Positions 30,301 to 37,264 of a DNA stretch of 64,000 bases are shown in pieces (the first letter of the stretch is position 1; the number at the start of each line of letters is the position of its first letter). The stretch is from the NCBI RefSeq assembly GCF_001649575.2, contig NC_051450.1, positions 791,296-855,295 on the forward strand, written 5' to 3'. The translations under genes and the position numbers were made by a program. A model generated the notes under the pieces. That model did no database searches. It had not been told where the DNA came from and was given only the letters and a program-made list of their open reading frames with translations. This DNA is from Kryptolebias marmoratus. Its lineage: Eukaryota > Chordata > Actinopteri > Cyprinodontiformes > Rivulidae.

Positions 30301-32841
30301 AGAAGAAGGGAGGGGAGTGTTTGACTGCAGGAAGAATGTGCTCGGACACATGCAGCAGGTACAGTTGGATGGCTTCAACTTTTACACATGGATAAAAACA
30401 AAGAAATCTACAAGTTATGAAAAGCAACAAACCCAGTCTTTCATATGCGTGTTGGAAATATGCACATCCCCTGTTGGCCTTTTTGTTGTCTTTGTTGTAT
30501 TTTGTTTGTGTGTCTCTGGAGTTTAGCGCAGACAAATTTGGATCAAACAAACCTTTAATAATAATGAGATTTTTAAAAAAAAAAGATACAGAGAACTAAA
30601 AAAAGAATGTAAAACAAAAGGAAATTGAGTAAAATTGTGTTATTCATTTTAAAGGGAGGAGCACCATCCCCATTCGACCGTAACTTCGGGACCAAGATCT
30701 CAGCCAAGGCGATGCAGTGGCTTTCTCAGAAGTTGGTGGAGTCTTACAGACGAGGTACAGCTTTTTGTTTTCCAGATTATTCTCTGAGTGGAATCACTAT
30801 ACCATAGAGGATCCTGCAGAGACGTGGCCCATATGAAGCAGATCTGTCATGAAATCACTCTGATTTTCTAAAAATGTTCTCCCTAATTTGTGCTCATTTA
30901 ACCTCGTAAGTGTAGGAGTTTATTAATGAAAAAAAATGACAATTAAAGTTGAACTCCTTTTTGTCCTTTATCTCTTGTTTGTCCTGCGCTCTGATGACAT
31001 AAGACGAAGGTAAATCTTTCGTAATGGCTCCATAACCATCTTCATGTTTTTTTTTTAATTATTTCGCTACATGTCCCTGTGTGTCATTTTGTAGTGTATA
31101 TCATAGAGATATACACATCCTGTCCCGGCACATGTGGGGCACAGCTGGAACTGTGTCTTACATGTTTATCAGCAGCTGCCATGCGTTTCTATTTCCAGTT
31201 AATGATTCATCTGAAAATAATCTGTCTGGAAATGTTTAGGCATGAGCTAGATGAATAACGCATTTCTTTTTGCTGCTTTTTCCATCATGCGATGCTTTAG
31301 TTGCCTTTTAGTCGTAGTAATGCCTTCTGCGTCATCTCTTACTGTTGTGATTTCACTTAACATGTTGTTTCTTTAGCTAATAGATTAAATCCCACCATAA
31401 CATAGAGAAACCCCTCACACAAACTAGAATGGTATCTGTTTGTCTGAGTATTGATTGTGTTTCCACCTGGGACTGAACAATATGTCGCTGCAGGCCGAGT
31501 GTTTGCCAACTCGGAGGACTCCTGCTGTTTGCTGGGGATGCGTGCCAGGGCTCTGGTCTTCCAACCTGTTGTGCAGCTCAAGGAGGAGACCGACTTTGTG
31601 TATGTTCATTTATAGCTTGGAAAATTAACAGGCTGAAAAACACGTTTTTAAAGCAATAGTGGTGACACACTGAAGTGGGGTTCTGTAAATGGTTTCTGAG
31701 AGTTTAAAATCTTCTTGTAGATAGAGTTTTGAATGAGCTCAGTTTGGAGAAATACTTTCATTCTGACCAGACTGATGAGCTAACAGCTGCTTCAAGCAAA
31801 ACTAAGATCAAAGTCGAATTACTGCCATCTTAAAACTCTAAACTGCAAACGTTCTTTAATAAATCTTTACACTGCCATCAGTTTTGCATTGGGTAGTTCT
31901 TTACATAGAATTCTTTAGTTCTTTTCACCCACAAATTGTGGCGACAGCAGCTAGCTGTAGTACTTCTGGTGAAGGCTGGGGCAATTCCTGCAGGAATGTT
32001 GTAATATTTTTGCCAGAAAAAACTATTATGCAAAACTGGCAGTGGTGTAAATGTGTATAAAACAGCATTTACAGAAAATTGAAGATTTGAGACTTTTGTT
32101 GTAATACATTAATGTCTACTTTGGACGTAGATCAGCTTGGACCATCAGTTTGGTCTGAGCTGATCCACTTTAAAAGCTGATTTAGCCATCCTAAAACAAG
32201 TCCAGTCTTTATATTTTTATAGTGATTTGTTCTAACGCTATATCATAAATCTTTATGGTGCTGTTAGTTTCACATTACATTGTTTATTTGGCAGAAATAT
32301 TAGGATAGTCCTGCTGGAAGTGCCCTAGACTGCACAGGAAGTGCTACAACCAGTTGGTACTGACACTATTTGCACTTGCAAATAACTATAGAATTCAGTG
32401 GAAATAATTGTGTAAGATATATTGACTCGGTCATAAAAGTTTTGAGATTTTAAAGATTGAAGGTGTTTTAAAACGGCAGCAATCTATTGTTCTTGGCTGC
32501 ATTCTGACTAGTCATTAGCACGTCAGTCTGGTGAAAAATGTAACCATTTCTCCAGACTGAGGCCTAGCAAAGGGTTATTTACAAGAGGTAAGATAATAAG
32601 TGTTCCATAGAACCCCACTTTAAGCTGTCTGTACTATTCCTTTAATGGACATTATCAACATGACATATATTTTTGTTCCTGCAGTCATCGGATTCCCAAA
32701 GAACAGTGGTGGCTGAAGCTGCGTCCTCTTATGAAGATCTTGGCCAAGTACAAGACGAGCTACGACGTGTCCGACTCGGGACAGGTGGAGCACGTCATCC
32801 ACAGCCGACCCAAAGAGTCCGACGCTTCAGTCGCCATGTGA
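7087..32841 (+). CDS. pfkp: ATP-dependent 6-phosphofructokinase, platelet type (complete split gene, overall span)
   Basis: Cytosolic enzyme that phosphorylates fructose 6-phosphate to fructose 1,6-bisphosphate with ATP, the committed step of glycolysis; vertebrate PFKs act as tetramers. Twenty-two coding exons join in phase to 788 residues (human PFKP is about 784). The N-terminal catalytic half shows the nucleotide motif GGDGS (120-124), the catalytic SIDND (Asp169), MGRH (211-214), AEGAID (Glu267) and HVQRGG (301-306). A linker follows (about 358-402). The C-terminal regulatory half repeats the fold with T(V/I)SNN (532-536), METMGG-like MGG (577-579) and HMQQ (665-668), the fructose-2,6-bisphosphate pocket in this family. 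Wording such as GYQGMVDGG and [19 protein letters not shown] fits PFKP better than PFKM or PFKL. Exons 8 and 16 each exist in two intact versions. Which teleost pfkp duplicate this is (a or b) cannot be told. Confidence 0.97.
7181..8992 (+). other. pfkp intron 1
   Basis: No exon or clear mobile element is seen. The first 650 bases are comparatively CpG-rich. They contain a palindromic E-box CACGTG (7797-7802) and an ACGTG core (7746-7750), of the kind bound by bHLH factors or HIF. PFK genes are often glucose- or hypoxia-responsive, so an intronic enhancer is possible but unproven. Confidence 0.4.
8993..9066 (+). CDS. pfkp: pfkp exon 2
   Basis: Codes residues 32-56. It continues [20 protein letters not shown] and ends YFIHE in phase 0. 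The acceptor is ttttctgcag and the donor gtgagc. Family members read [12 protein letters not shown] here. Confidence 0.95.
9067..9907 (+). other. pfkp intron 2
   Basis: About 840 bases with no recognised exon, RNA gene or mobile element. The short open frames in it have no family resemblance. Confidence 0.5.
9908..9985 (+). CDS. pfkp: pfkp exon 3
   Basis: Codes residues 57-82, [11 protein letters not shown] to SSMLQV, phase 0 at both ends (78 nt). The GYQGMVDGG wording is characteristic of PFKP. Confidence 0.95.
10110..10800 (-). mobile_element. Degenerate Tc1-like element (pfkp intron 3)
   Basis: Begins with the Tc1-type end agtattcactcccttga and ends near gggtgaatacatatgcacac. The minus strand carries decayed transposase segments: a broken GGGSIMLWG block (near 10650-10680), [12 protein letters not shown], and [12 protein letters not shown], which matches the DxE segment of Tc1 transposase. 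Frame is broken and it is not functional. Boundaries are approximate. Confidence 0.75.
11172..11361 (+). CDS. pfkp: pfkp exon 4
   Basis: Codes residues 83-145 plus one base (190 nt). It contains [10 protein letters not shown] and [14 protein letters not shown]. Asp122 in GGDGS is the Mg-ATP ligand position of the family. The donor is gtagtg; the phase-1 junction completes Gly146. Confidence 0.96.
11362..11644 (+). other. pfkp intron 4
   Basis: A 283-base AT-rich intron with a clean polypyrimidine tract. No other feature was seen. Confidence 0.5.
11645..11810 (+). CDS. pfkp: pfkp exon 5 (catalytic exon)
   Basis: Codes residues 146-200 plus two bases (166 nt). It contains [16 protein letters not shown], in which Asp169 is the proton acceptor, followed by [21 protein letters not shown]. 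All expected catalytic residues are present. Confidence 0.97.
11896..11940 (+). CDS. pfkp: pfkp exon 6
   Basis: A 45-nt exon coding [16 protein letters not shown] (residues 201-216 with split codons). Arg204 and Met211-Gly-Arg213 are fructose-6-phosphate contacts in the family. Donor gtaaga. Confidence 0.96.
12056..12164 (+). CDS. pfkp: pfkp exon 7
   Basis: Codes through residue 252, [20 protein letters not shown] to KMCQKLSA, and ends in phase 0 at donor gtaact. This is the constitutive exon before the alternative pair 8a/8b. Because its end is phase 0 and both alternatives start in phase 0, either can follow. Confidence 0.95.
12165..13473 (+). other. pfkp intron 7 (before alternative exon 8a)
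   Basis: Holds a decayed Tc1-like element (listed separately). At its 3' end a CTGAC branch-point-like motif (A at 13399) and a long T-rich tract (13411-13438) lie far from the AG at 13472-13473. No AG occurs in the 81 bases between (13391-13471). Confidence 0.6.
12430..13250 (+). mobile_element. Degenerate Tc1-like element (pfkp intron 7)
   Basis: Plus-strand remnant. It has an N-terminal-like start (atgccaaggtgg, 12632 on), a block near 12890 resembling the QDNDPKHTS region, and a late block (about 12985-13100) with the pattern of the transposase C-terminus. It ends tttttcacacacagcttttg. Many stops and frameshifts are present. Family assignment rests on the recognisable order of blocks. 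Confidence 0.6.
13474..13569 (+). CDS. pfkp: pfkp exon 8a (alternative, PFKL-like)
   Basis: Ninety-six bases, phase 0 to phase 0, coding 32 residues starting [19 protein letters not shown] and ending SSSLVKD. The acceptor is gattcag and the donor gtgagt. It lies 348 bases before exon 8b, which codes the same protein segment; 19 of 32 residues are identical. It keeps Glu267 of AEGAID, a substrate-binding residue. Its variable positions (TRSRGTR, DR.GKPISSS.VKD) read like liver-type PFK rather than PFKP. The long AG-free zone before it suggests a distant branch point, common in regulated exons. No stop or damage is seen, so it is judged functional. Confidence 0.92.
13570..13917 (+). other. Spacer between alternative exons 8a and 8b
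   Basis: 348 bases with no repeat recognised. It ends in a strong pyrimidine tract (ttctctccaccacgccctcc) before exon 8b. It is too long for simple steric exclusion of 8a-8b splicing, so exclusion would need another mechanism. Confidence 0.6.
13918..14013 (+). CDS. pfkp: pfkp exon 8b (alternative, PFKP-like)
   Basis: Ninety-six bases, phase 0 to phase 0, coding 32 residues starting [19 protein letters not shown] and ending [10 protein letters not shown]. The acceptor is ttcatag and the donor is a consensus gtaagt. It matches the PFKP-type sequence (NRA..KRLNIII, NKPIT) more closely than exon 8a does. It keeps the substrate-binding Glu. Splicing 7-8b-9 gives the canonical PFKP reading frame. 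Confidence 0.94.
14014..14622 (+). other. pfkp intron 8
   Basis: About 600 bases with T-rich stretches (14503-14525). No mobile element or exon is recognised. Confidence 0.5.
14623..14715 (+). CDS. pfkp: pfkp exon 9
   Basis: Ninety-three bases coding residues 285-315, [20 protein letters not shown] then [11 protein letters not shown]. Arg295 and His301-Arg304 are substrate-site residues of the family. Phase 0 at both ends, so it accepts 8a or 8b. Confidence 0.96.
14716..15170 (+). other. pfkp intron 9
   Basis: Contains a short piece resembling a hAT-MITE end (about 14876-14913, tccttgtccttgagggccca) and a (GT)n tract at about 14925-14943. Nothing else is recognised. Confidence 0.45.
15171..15296 (+). 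CDS. pfkp: pfkp exon 10
   Basis: 126 bases coding residues 316-357: [20 protein letters not shown], then [22 protein letters not shown]. Phase 0 at both ends. It ends the N-terminal catalytic half. Confidence 0.95.
15681..16210. repeat. Tandem duplication, unit 1
   Basis: Starts tgcagaaatgactgcttcaa and ends atgcaaaatt. It is followed directly by unit 2, which starts with the same words. The copies differ by scattered point changes only. Confidence 0.93.
16211..16740. repeat. Tandem duplication, unit 2
   Basis: Same length as unit 1 (530). The bases tttgc occur at the unit 1 start, at the junction and at the unit 2 end, consistent with a microhomology-mediated duplication. Confidence 0.93.
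18178..19320 (-). pseudogene. Tc1-type transposase, frameshifted and gapped
   Basis: Starts at 19320 with [20 protein letters not shown] and runs through helix-turn-helix regions ([25 protein letters not shown]) to the first catalytic Asp (VVFSDEKK). The frame is then lost in an A/T homopolymer near 18905-18912. It resumes as [30 protein letters not shown]. The second Asp falls in the N gap. The final part has [15 protein letters not shown] and ends NKNGGATHY. The homopolymer shift could be a sequencing error. Confidence 0.85.
18404..18709. other. Assembly gap (306 N)
   Basis: A run of N inside the second Tc1 element. Its true length is unknown. Confidence 0.99.
19705..19769 (+). CDS. pfkp: pfkp exon 11
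   Basis: Sixty-five bases coding [20 protein letters not shown] then G and a split Arg. It forms the start of the linker between the two PFK halves. The acceptor follows a T tract and is ccctag; the donor is gtcaga, weaker than consensus but kept in frame with exon 12. Confidence 0.93.
19770..20325 (+). other. pfkp intron 11
   Basis: About 550 bases, AT-rich. No exon or mobile element recognised. Confidence 0.5.
20326..20395 (+). CDS. pfkp: pfkp exon 12
   Basis: Seventy bases coding the linker [20 protein letters not shown] then ELPI, ending in phase 0 at gtaagt. The linker length and the YKLLAH motif match animal PFKs. Confidence 0.94.
20680..21290 (+). mobile_element. Degenerate Tc1-like element (pfkp intron 12)
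   Basis: Plus-strand fragment starting near tgtattcacccctttagta. Its coding relic includes [20 protein letters not shown] and [15 protein letters not shown], the central part of a Tc1 transposase. It is the same family as the copy at 10110-10800 but in opposite orientation. Confidence 0.8.
21291..21740 (+). other. Remainder of pfkp intron 12
   Basis: About 450 bases with no recognised element, ending in a normal acceptor (ccttcctcag). Confidence 0.5.
21741..21887 (+). CDS. pfkp: pfkp exon 13
   Basis: 147 bases, 49 codons, phase 0 to 0. It opens the C-terminal regulatory half: [44 protein letters not shown]. It is the internal-repeat counterpart of exons 1-3. Confidence 0.96.
21888..22885 (+). 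other. pfkp intron 13
   Basis: About 1 kb. No mobile element or alternative exon recognised. Confidence 0.5.
22886..22956 (+). CDS. pfkp: pfkp exon 14
   Basis: Seventy-one bases coding [20 protein letters not shown] then GTK and two bases of a split Arg. The [13 protein letters not shown] motif matches PFKP. Donor gtaaag. Confidence 0.95.
22957..23990 (+). other. pfkp intron 14
   Basis: Mostly filled by a dispersed repeat (about 22980-23860) that recurs at 31690-32640 and 33830-34330. Confidence 0.6.
22980..23860 (+). repeat. Dispersed repeat family B, copy 1
   Basis: Shared blocks with copies 2 and 3 include ctcagtttgga-aaata, agactgat(a/g)a(a/g)cta, the Leu-less track ttta-ca-aaccattg, and a block around ctacagctagctgccactac and tgtgtactg. 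No coding frame is seen. Class unknown. Confidence 0.65.
23991..24078 (+). CDS. pfkp: pfkp exon 15
   Basis: Eighty-eight bases coding (R)[20 protein letters not shown] then ALLVIGGFE, ending in phase 0 at gtatgt. This is the constitutive exon before the alternative pair 16a/16b. Confidence 0.95.
24079..24753 (+). other. pfkp intron 15
   Basis: About 675 bases with no recognised element. It ends with a cctgcag acceptor before exon 16a. Confidence 0.5.
24754..24906 (+). CDS. pfkp: pfkp exon 16a (alternative, PFKP-like)
   Basis: 153 bases, phase 0 to 0, 51 codons. It starts [20 protein letters not shown] and contains [20 protein letters not shown], ending NAITA. The acceptor is ccctgcag and the donor gtaagt. 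Thr532-Asn536 (TVSNN) is the fructose-2,6-bisphosphate-binding loop in vertebrate PFKs. LELSAAR and [18 protein letters not shown] are PFKP-type words. Exon 16b, 2.4 kb downstream, codes the same segment with 35 of 51 identical residues. Splicing 15-16a-17 gives the canonical PFKP protein. Confidence 0.95.
24907..27337 (+). other. Spacer between alternative exons 16a and 16b
   Basis: About 2.4 kb. It holds a short tcatacatacatac tract near 25530 and a decayed Tc1/mariner remnant (25985-26830). The 27020-27200 part is pyrimidine-rich. No further exon copy is seen. Confidence 0.6.
25985..26830 (+). mobile_element. Degenerate Tc1/mariner-like remnant (between exons 16a and 16b)
   Basis: A plus-strand stretch near 26533-26575 translates as [17 protein letters not shown], a decayed form of the WPA.SPDLSPIENVW segment of mariner-class transposases. 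Surrounding blocks have the general look of an old element. Limits are uncertain. Confidence 0.5.
27338..27490 (+). CDS. pfkp: pfkp exon 16b (alternative, PFKL-like)
   Basis: 153 bases, phase 0 to 0, 51 codons. It starts [20 protein letters not shown] and contains [20 protein letters not shown], ending NAIVE. The acceptor is gcttcag and the donor gtaagg. It keeps the allosteric loop as [32 protein letters not shown] read like liver-type PFK rather than PFKP. Same length and phase as 16a, no stop, good splice sites. Both included together would lengthen the protein by 51 residues inside a folded domain, so mutual exclusion is expected. Confidence 0.93.
27491..28653 (+). other. pfkp intron 16
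   Basis: About 1.16 kb. It contains an odd run of repeated gttacc/ggtacc words at 28010-28065 and an A-rich stretch around 28285-28445. No exon recognised. Confidence 0.5.
28654..28818 (+). CDS. pfkp: pfkp exon 17
   Basis: 165 bases, residues 556-610: [55 protein letters not shown]. Arg570 and Met577-Gly-Gly579 are allosteric-site positions of the family. Phase 0 to 0, so it accepts 16a or 16b. Confidence 0.97.
28819..29616 (+). other. pfkp intron 17
   Basis: About 800 bases with a run of nine C at 29089-29097. No mobile element recognised. Confidence 0.5.
29617..29678 (+). CDS. pfkp: pfkp exon 18
   Basis: Sixty-two bases coding [20 protein letters not shown] and part of Arg631. The donor is gtcaga, the same non-consensus type as exon 11. 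Confidence 0.94.
29753..30195 (+). mobile_element. Non-autonomous Tc1-like element (pfkp intron 18)
   Basis: Inverted ends ctatactgccaaaagtattc and the complement of gaatacttttgggaatatag bound about 440 bases. The interior codes a relic of the transposase C-terminus ([20 protein letters not shown], then EKRL and a stop). It is a deletion derivative. Confidence 0.85.
30247..30358 (+). CDS. pfkp: pfkp exon 19
   Basis: 112 bases coding (R)[37 protein letters not shown]. Glu633 and the His665-Gln668 HMQQ segment are allosteric-site positions. Ends in phase 0 at gtacag. Confidence 0.96.
30655..30754 (+). CDS. pfkp: pfkp exon 20
   Basis: 100 bases coding [20 protein letters not shown] then [13 protein letters not shown] and one base of Gly702. 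Donor gtacag. Confidence 0.95.
30755..31493 (+). other. pfkp intron 20
   Basis: About 740 bases. The only notable item is a possible 6-base microexon at 31004-31009 with a pyrimidine-rich run before it and gtaaat after it (see findings). No large alternative exon is seen. Confidence 0.5.
31494..31599 (+). CDS. pfkp: pfkp exon 21
   Basis: 106 bases coding (G)[34 protein letters not shown] and two bases of Val737. The donor is gtatgt. The residue before HRIPKEQ is Val here, where human PFKP has Glu. Confidence 0.94.
31690..32640 (+). repeat. Dispersed repeat family B, copy 2 (pfkp intron 21)
   Basis: Fills most of intron 21. Shares ordered blocks with 22980-23860: ctcagtttggagaaatac, gaccagactgatgagctaac, cagcagctagctgtagtact, plus a second partial set from about 32150. 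This suggests an internal tandem. Confidence 0.65.
32685..32841 (+). CDS. pfkp: pfkp exon 22 (last coding exon)
   Basis: Codes (V)[39 protein letters not shown] and the C-terminal tail [12 protein letters not shown], ending at TGA 32839-32841. [12 protein letters not shown] is the PFKP-type end; the tail after it is a few residues longer than in human PFKP. Confidence 0.96.
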
Positions 32842-33465
32842 ACGCCCTCGCCGTGCTGCTTCCCACAGAAGTTCAGTCTGTGTGTAAGACTTAAACCATG
32901 TGTGAGGTGTTAGTCCAGATGTTGTGAAGGAGCTGCAGTGAGCAGCTGTCTCTGTTTGGTCCCCATATTGTGTTCATTTCCTGTTTTTTGTCATTTTCAT
33001 GACCATGACTCATGAAGTTTAAATTAGCAGTACTCCTGTTCTTCAAAAAGAAAGAAAAAAAAAACTTTCAGCAGTCTTGCCATGCACTTGCGTGTTCTCG
33101 TTGCCCTGGATGTTTAGTGTTGTAGTTGTTTTTAAATTGCACTTCCTCTGTCTCAAGTTGCGTAGACAGGCTCTGATTGTAGGGCTGCGTAAAGACAGAC
33201 TAGACACTTTATTTGCGGTAAAAACCAGAGTGTGTGTCCGCTGAGCACAAGCGTAAGGTTCAGCATATGTATGTGAGGCTGCTGTATGCTGTGCTTTACA
33301 CAGAGAACTAATATTTATATATTTAACATTGTTTATTTTGCTTGTAAACATGGACATATTAATTATTGTACTGTAGGCCCAGCTGTACTTAGTAGTGTTA
33401 TTCCACCAACATAGATGTGAGACCAAGGTTTACCACAGAATAAAACCAGACTTTGAAGTGTAACG
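32842..33465 (+). other. pfkp: pfkp 3' UTR with polyadenylation signal
   Basis: About 620 bases of non-coding DNA after the stop, with AATAAA at 33439-33444 and a T/GT-rich run shortly after. Cleavage is expected near 33460. The exact site is not determined. Confidence 0.65.
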
Positions 33466-33829
33466 AATTTTTGTCAACTCATTAATTGTTATACTCCTCT
33501 TTAATCCATCTTTTTTCCTTCTTTTTTTGGGGTCTAACAATTAAAGAAATCTACATCATACACTCTTTCAAATGTTTTCAAAATATACTGTTCTTCAGAC
33601 AGAGTGAATTTTTTGCTGGTTGAAATAATTACACTTAAGGCTTTGTGGCTTAACCAGATCAGTTATGAATATATAGTATGTCTTTTCACTTAAATTTGGC
33701 ATGAACTATCTGGCACTTCTGCAAGCTTTTGGATCATTGCTGAAATGTTAAATTACATTTGAGCTTCTTATGACTATGACTGCTCAGGGAGCCTGGCTGT
33801 GTAGAAGTGCGGTGTTTCACAAAGGTTAT

Positions 33830-34330
33830 GAACAACTATTATCCTGCCTGCTGTAGATAGCTCTTTGATCAGCTTCAGAAATGGTGTTTATGTTTGACAG
33901 GACTGATGAGCTAACGGCTAGTCTGAAAGCAGCTGATTAGCTTAAAACGGCTCCCATCTCAAAAAAAAAAATCATAGCAGCTCGTGGAAATGCTGTTTCA
34001 GCAACCTTTACACCACCATCAGTTTGTCAGCACACGGTTGTTTACTTTGAATTCTGTTATTTATAAGCTCAAATAGCAGCAGCAGCTAGCAGTGGCACTT
34101 TAGGGCCGCTTTGAACAGGAATTTAATCATTTTACCAAAATAGCCATGTAACGCAAAGTAAAGGTTTAAATTACTATAAGATAGTTTGAAGATGGCAGCA
34201 GTCCACACTGGTAGTGGGTCAGCTAATAATGGCACCTCGATGCTGCAGCTGCTGTTTGTTCTTGCAGATAATTAAAATTCTATGTAAATATTTGTGTACT
34301 GAGAAATTGACATGAATTACACCTAACCAA
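33830..34330 (+). repeat. Dispersed repeat family B, copy 3
   Basis: Just beyond the pfkp 3' end. Shares gactgatgagctaacggcta, cagcagctagcagtggcact and aaatatttgtgtactgagaaa with copies 1 and 2, in the same orientation. Confidence 0.6.
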
Positions 34331-35100
34331 TGTACACATTTCTTAAAAATTTACAGACATTTTAAAATCAAATCAAAAACAACTTAAAAGCCAACATTAA
34401 AAAGTGGAAATTTGCTAGTCTGTACAAATATTCCCTTTTTCAAATTCCAACTTTTTTCAAACTCGTACATCTAACAACCAAAATGACCAATAAGACAAAA
34501 ACAAAATGGTTCAAAGAGAAAATGACCACACAGAGACACAAAAAATCTACAAAGATGCAAAGTGAAAACAGATCAAAGGGACTTAAAACTACAAAGGTAA
34601 ACAATGTAAACATAAATAAATGCAAACAAACTACAAACAGATGAAAGTGAAAACAAGTTGAAGAGTGTCAAAACAGCAACCACAAGGGCCAAAACCGCAA
34701 TGACATGATCAATAATGACACACAGAATGACTTGAATCAAAACAAAAAGCTCATCGCAGCACCGTTGTCTCTTTGTGTCTCGTTCCCAAGCAGAGGGAGT
34801 GGGGGGCTCTTTTTTTTTTTTTTTTTTTTTCCCGCTAGATTTATTAAACATTATTCTTATTGAGGAAAGATACTCCTTGGCTTTCGATAACAAAACATCA
34901 AGATAATCATTCAAAAGTTGTAATTAAAATCAGGTTTTATTTAGCGTTGCCACACTTAAAAAAAAAAACAAAAACGAGGAGAAATATGTGAGTTTGTCAC
35001 ATAAAATACAAAATTAGCTTTAAACAACAATGATGGAAGACATGCAGAGGATATTAGTAAACATCTAACAAAAAAAAAGTAAACATCTAACTAAGACCTC
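34331..35100. other. Intergenic, A-rich, with poly-T tract
   Basis: A T run of about 20 at 34811-34830. No gene recognised. Confidence 0.4.
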
Positions 35101-36150
35101 TGTGGAAGGAGTCCAGCAGATGGCGGCAGAGCACTGTCACGTCAGCGCCGTGGCCCGGTTCACCGGGTCCACTGTGACACGGATTCCCTCCATCACTCGT
35201 TGTCCACTCCTTCTCTTTACAATTCAGCCTGTGGTGGCTTATTGCTAAAACAAATTAACTGTGCGAAACATTGTGCCAGTGTGCGAAACTCTGTGTGTGT
35301 GTTGCCATAATTAGGAATTAATCTTATCATTTGAAAGAAAATTTCAATTTCCCGTGGGTGTATTAATTGTGTATACATGTAATTGGGCTCCTTTTTTTTC
35401 TCGGGTAAATGGACCTTTTTTACATTCTGCGTTAACTGGGAGTAATTACAGACATATGTGGCCGGTTTGAGGCCATCTCTTAGCGACAGCAGAGTGACGT
35501 GAAATGTAATTTGAAGAAAAAGCTACCTGAATCACCTTTACTCCCCACAGACTTCCCAGGAATAATTATTACCCCTAACTTCGACTAGTGTGGTTAATTT
35601 AGGTTCACTCCCACAGCTTGGCACTAAAAGAAGACTTGTTTCTTTTCCCTACAATTTCCCCGAGACCCCAGTGTCTGTGTGGTTCATCGTGGATGCAGTT
35701 TTGTACTGCAGGCTGCCTCTCTCTAAGCATGAAATTAGGAAATCCAATAATTTGGGTTGATTTAAGAATGCAAAGGGAAAGTGCGGGGTCATATGCACAT
35801 AGGTAATCAATACTAATTACCATTTCATTTCTCTGCCCCCACTTTCTTTTCTTCACCAATCACATGTGAGTCCGATCTCACTGGACTGATTAAAGGTTGC
35901 AAATGAAGCGTCCGCACCTCCTGATTGTCATCAAAGGCCAACCACGCGCTCAGTAACTTTGTCTTCATTTAATTCTTCATCGTCTTCAGACAAGGCCCCA
36001 ATTATAAGCTCGCAGTGAATCTCCAAAATAGCTTGTGCACATTGACCTTTTTAGATTAAACGTGCATTCTATATCTCTCGCCAGCACTCTAATTTCACTC
36101 CTAATGAACCACAGTGGTAGGAATTTCAGCTGCTGTAATAACTAGTTAGG
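35100..36150. promoter_or_regulatory. Candidate conserved non-coding island 1
   Basis: Low-repeat DNA with balanced composition and repeated homeodomain-like cores: ataattaggaattaat, gtattaattgtg, agtaattacag, aataattattacc, tactaattacc. No coding frame. Proposed as regulatory from sequence character only; conservation was not measured. Confidence 0.35.
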
Positions 36151-36419
36151 AGCAGCCGTGCTAAAGCAGATCACTATAAAGGTAGCCTGTTAACAACAGC
36201 AACAAGGGCCGATAAATACAAGATGTCTGTGATTGAAAAAGGACTACTTTTGTTTTTTTGGATGACGTGCAACTATGACATTCAGGATGTATATTACAGG
36301 ATGAACCTATGCAAGAAGAAAGACCTTCAAGAAATGCCTATCACCCACCACCTTTCATGCCAGAGTTTTAAACTAAGATCATTTTATGTTGCGAAATGTG
36401 CAACCTCATAAAATAAATG

Positions 36420-36950
36420 TGATGTCACACTCACAGTATGTGTTGTATATGACTCTCTGCTACTACCACATCAAATTTTAGATCAATATCCGTAAAACTG
36501 ACTGAGTAATAGCCATTTTTGTGTTGGCTAATGTCAGTTAGCTGCGGTGGTCATCTTGAACTGGACTGACTCCAAAAGGTAATTAGTTGTAGATGTGCAT
36601 CTAGTGATTATTTCCTGAAAATTTCAATAACATCTGTTCAATGAGTCTTGAGATGTTTTGCTAACAGACAGACAACATTTTAAACTAGGATCTTGTGCAA
36701 TCGGTTAGCATTCAGAATATCTGCTGGGGATCAGTCAACAAATTTTTAATCAATATCTATAAAACTGAGTTCTAGCCAATATTTTGTTTTTTAAAGTCAG
36801 TTGGCTATGGCAGCCATCTTGAAATAGGCTGGCCCTAAATGTCAGTCAGTTGTAGATGTACATTCAATAATTATTTTCTGCAAGTTTCATTAAAAATTTT
36901 TCCAGTGGCTCATGAGATATTTTGGCAACAGACAGACAAACACACATGGG
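36420..36950 (+). repeat. Dispersed repeat family A, copy 3 (two tandem units)
   Basis: Two units, each with catcttgaa, gttgtagatgt(g/a)cat, gaga(t)attttggc/ctaacagacagac. The linking block with gatcaatatc-taaaactgag is also present. Confidence 0.75.
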
Positions 36951-37238
36951 CAAGAACATTATCACCCGCCTTCCGTCTTTTAATGAGCAAGCACATGAAA
37001 CTGCAGAGTGAAGACGCAGAGAACAGCAGCAGTGATAGATTTTTGATATGAGCTGACAGCTCTCCCCTCTGCATTAAAAACATGTTCGTTCCTGGTAATG
37101 GCTGCCAAATAAACAAGCGTGAATTACAAAGACCTGTTTTGAGACGCTGGATGGGATGGAGGGGGATTTGATCCAGCCCCTGAACACTTGAGAGAAGCTT
37201 AGACTTAAATGAACTCCGCTGAGTCGCTCTCCAATTTA

Positions 37239-37264
37239 NNNNNNNNNNNNNNNNNNNNNNNNNN
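37239..37264. other. Assembly gap (26 N)
   Basis: A run of N. Confidence 0.99.
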
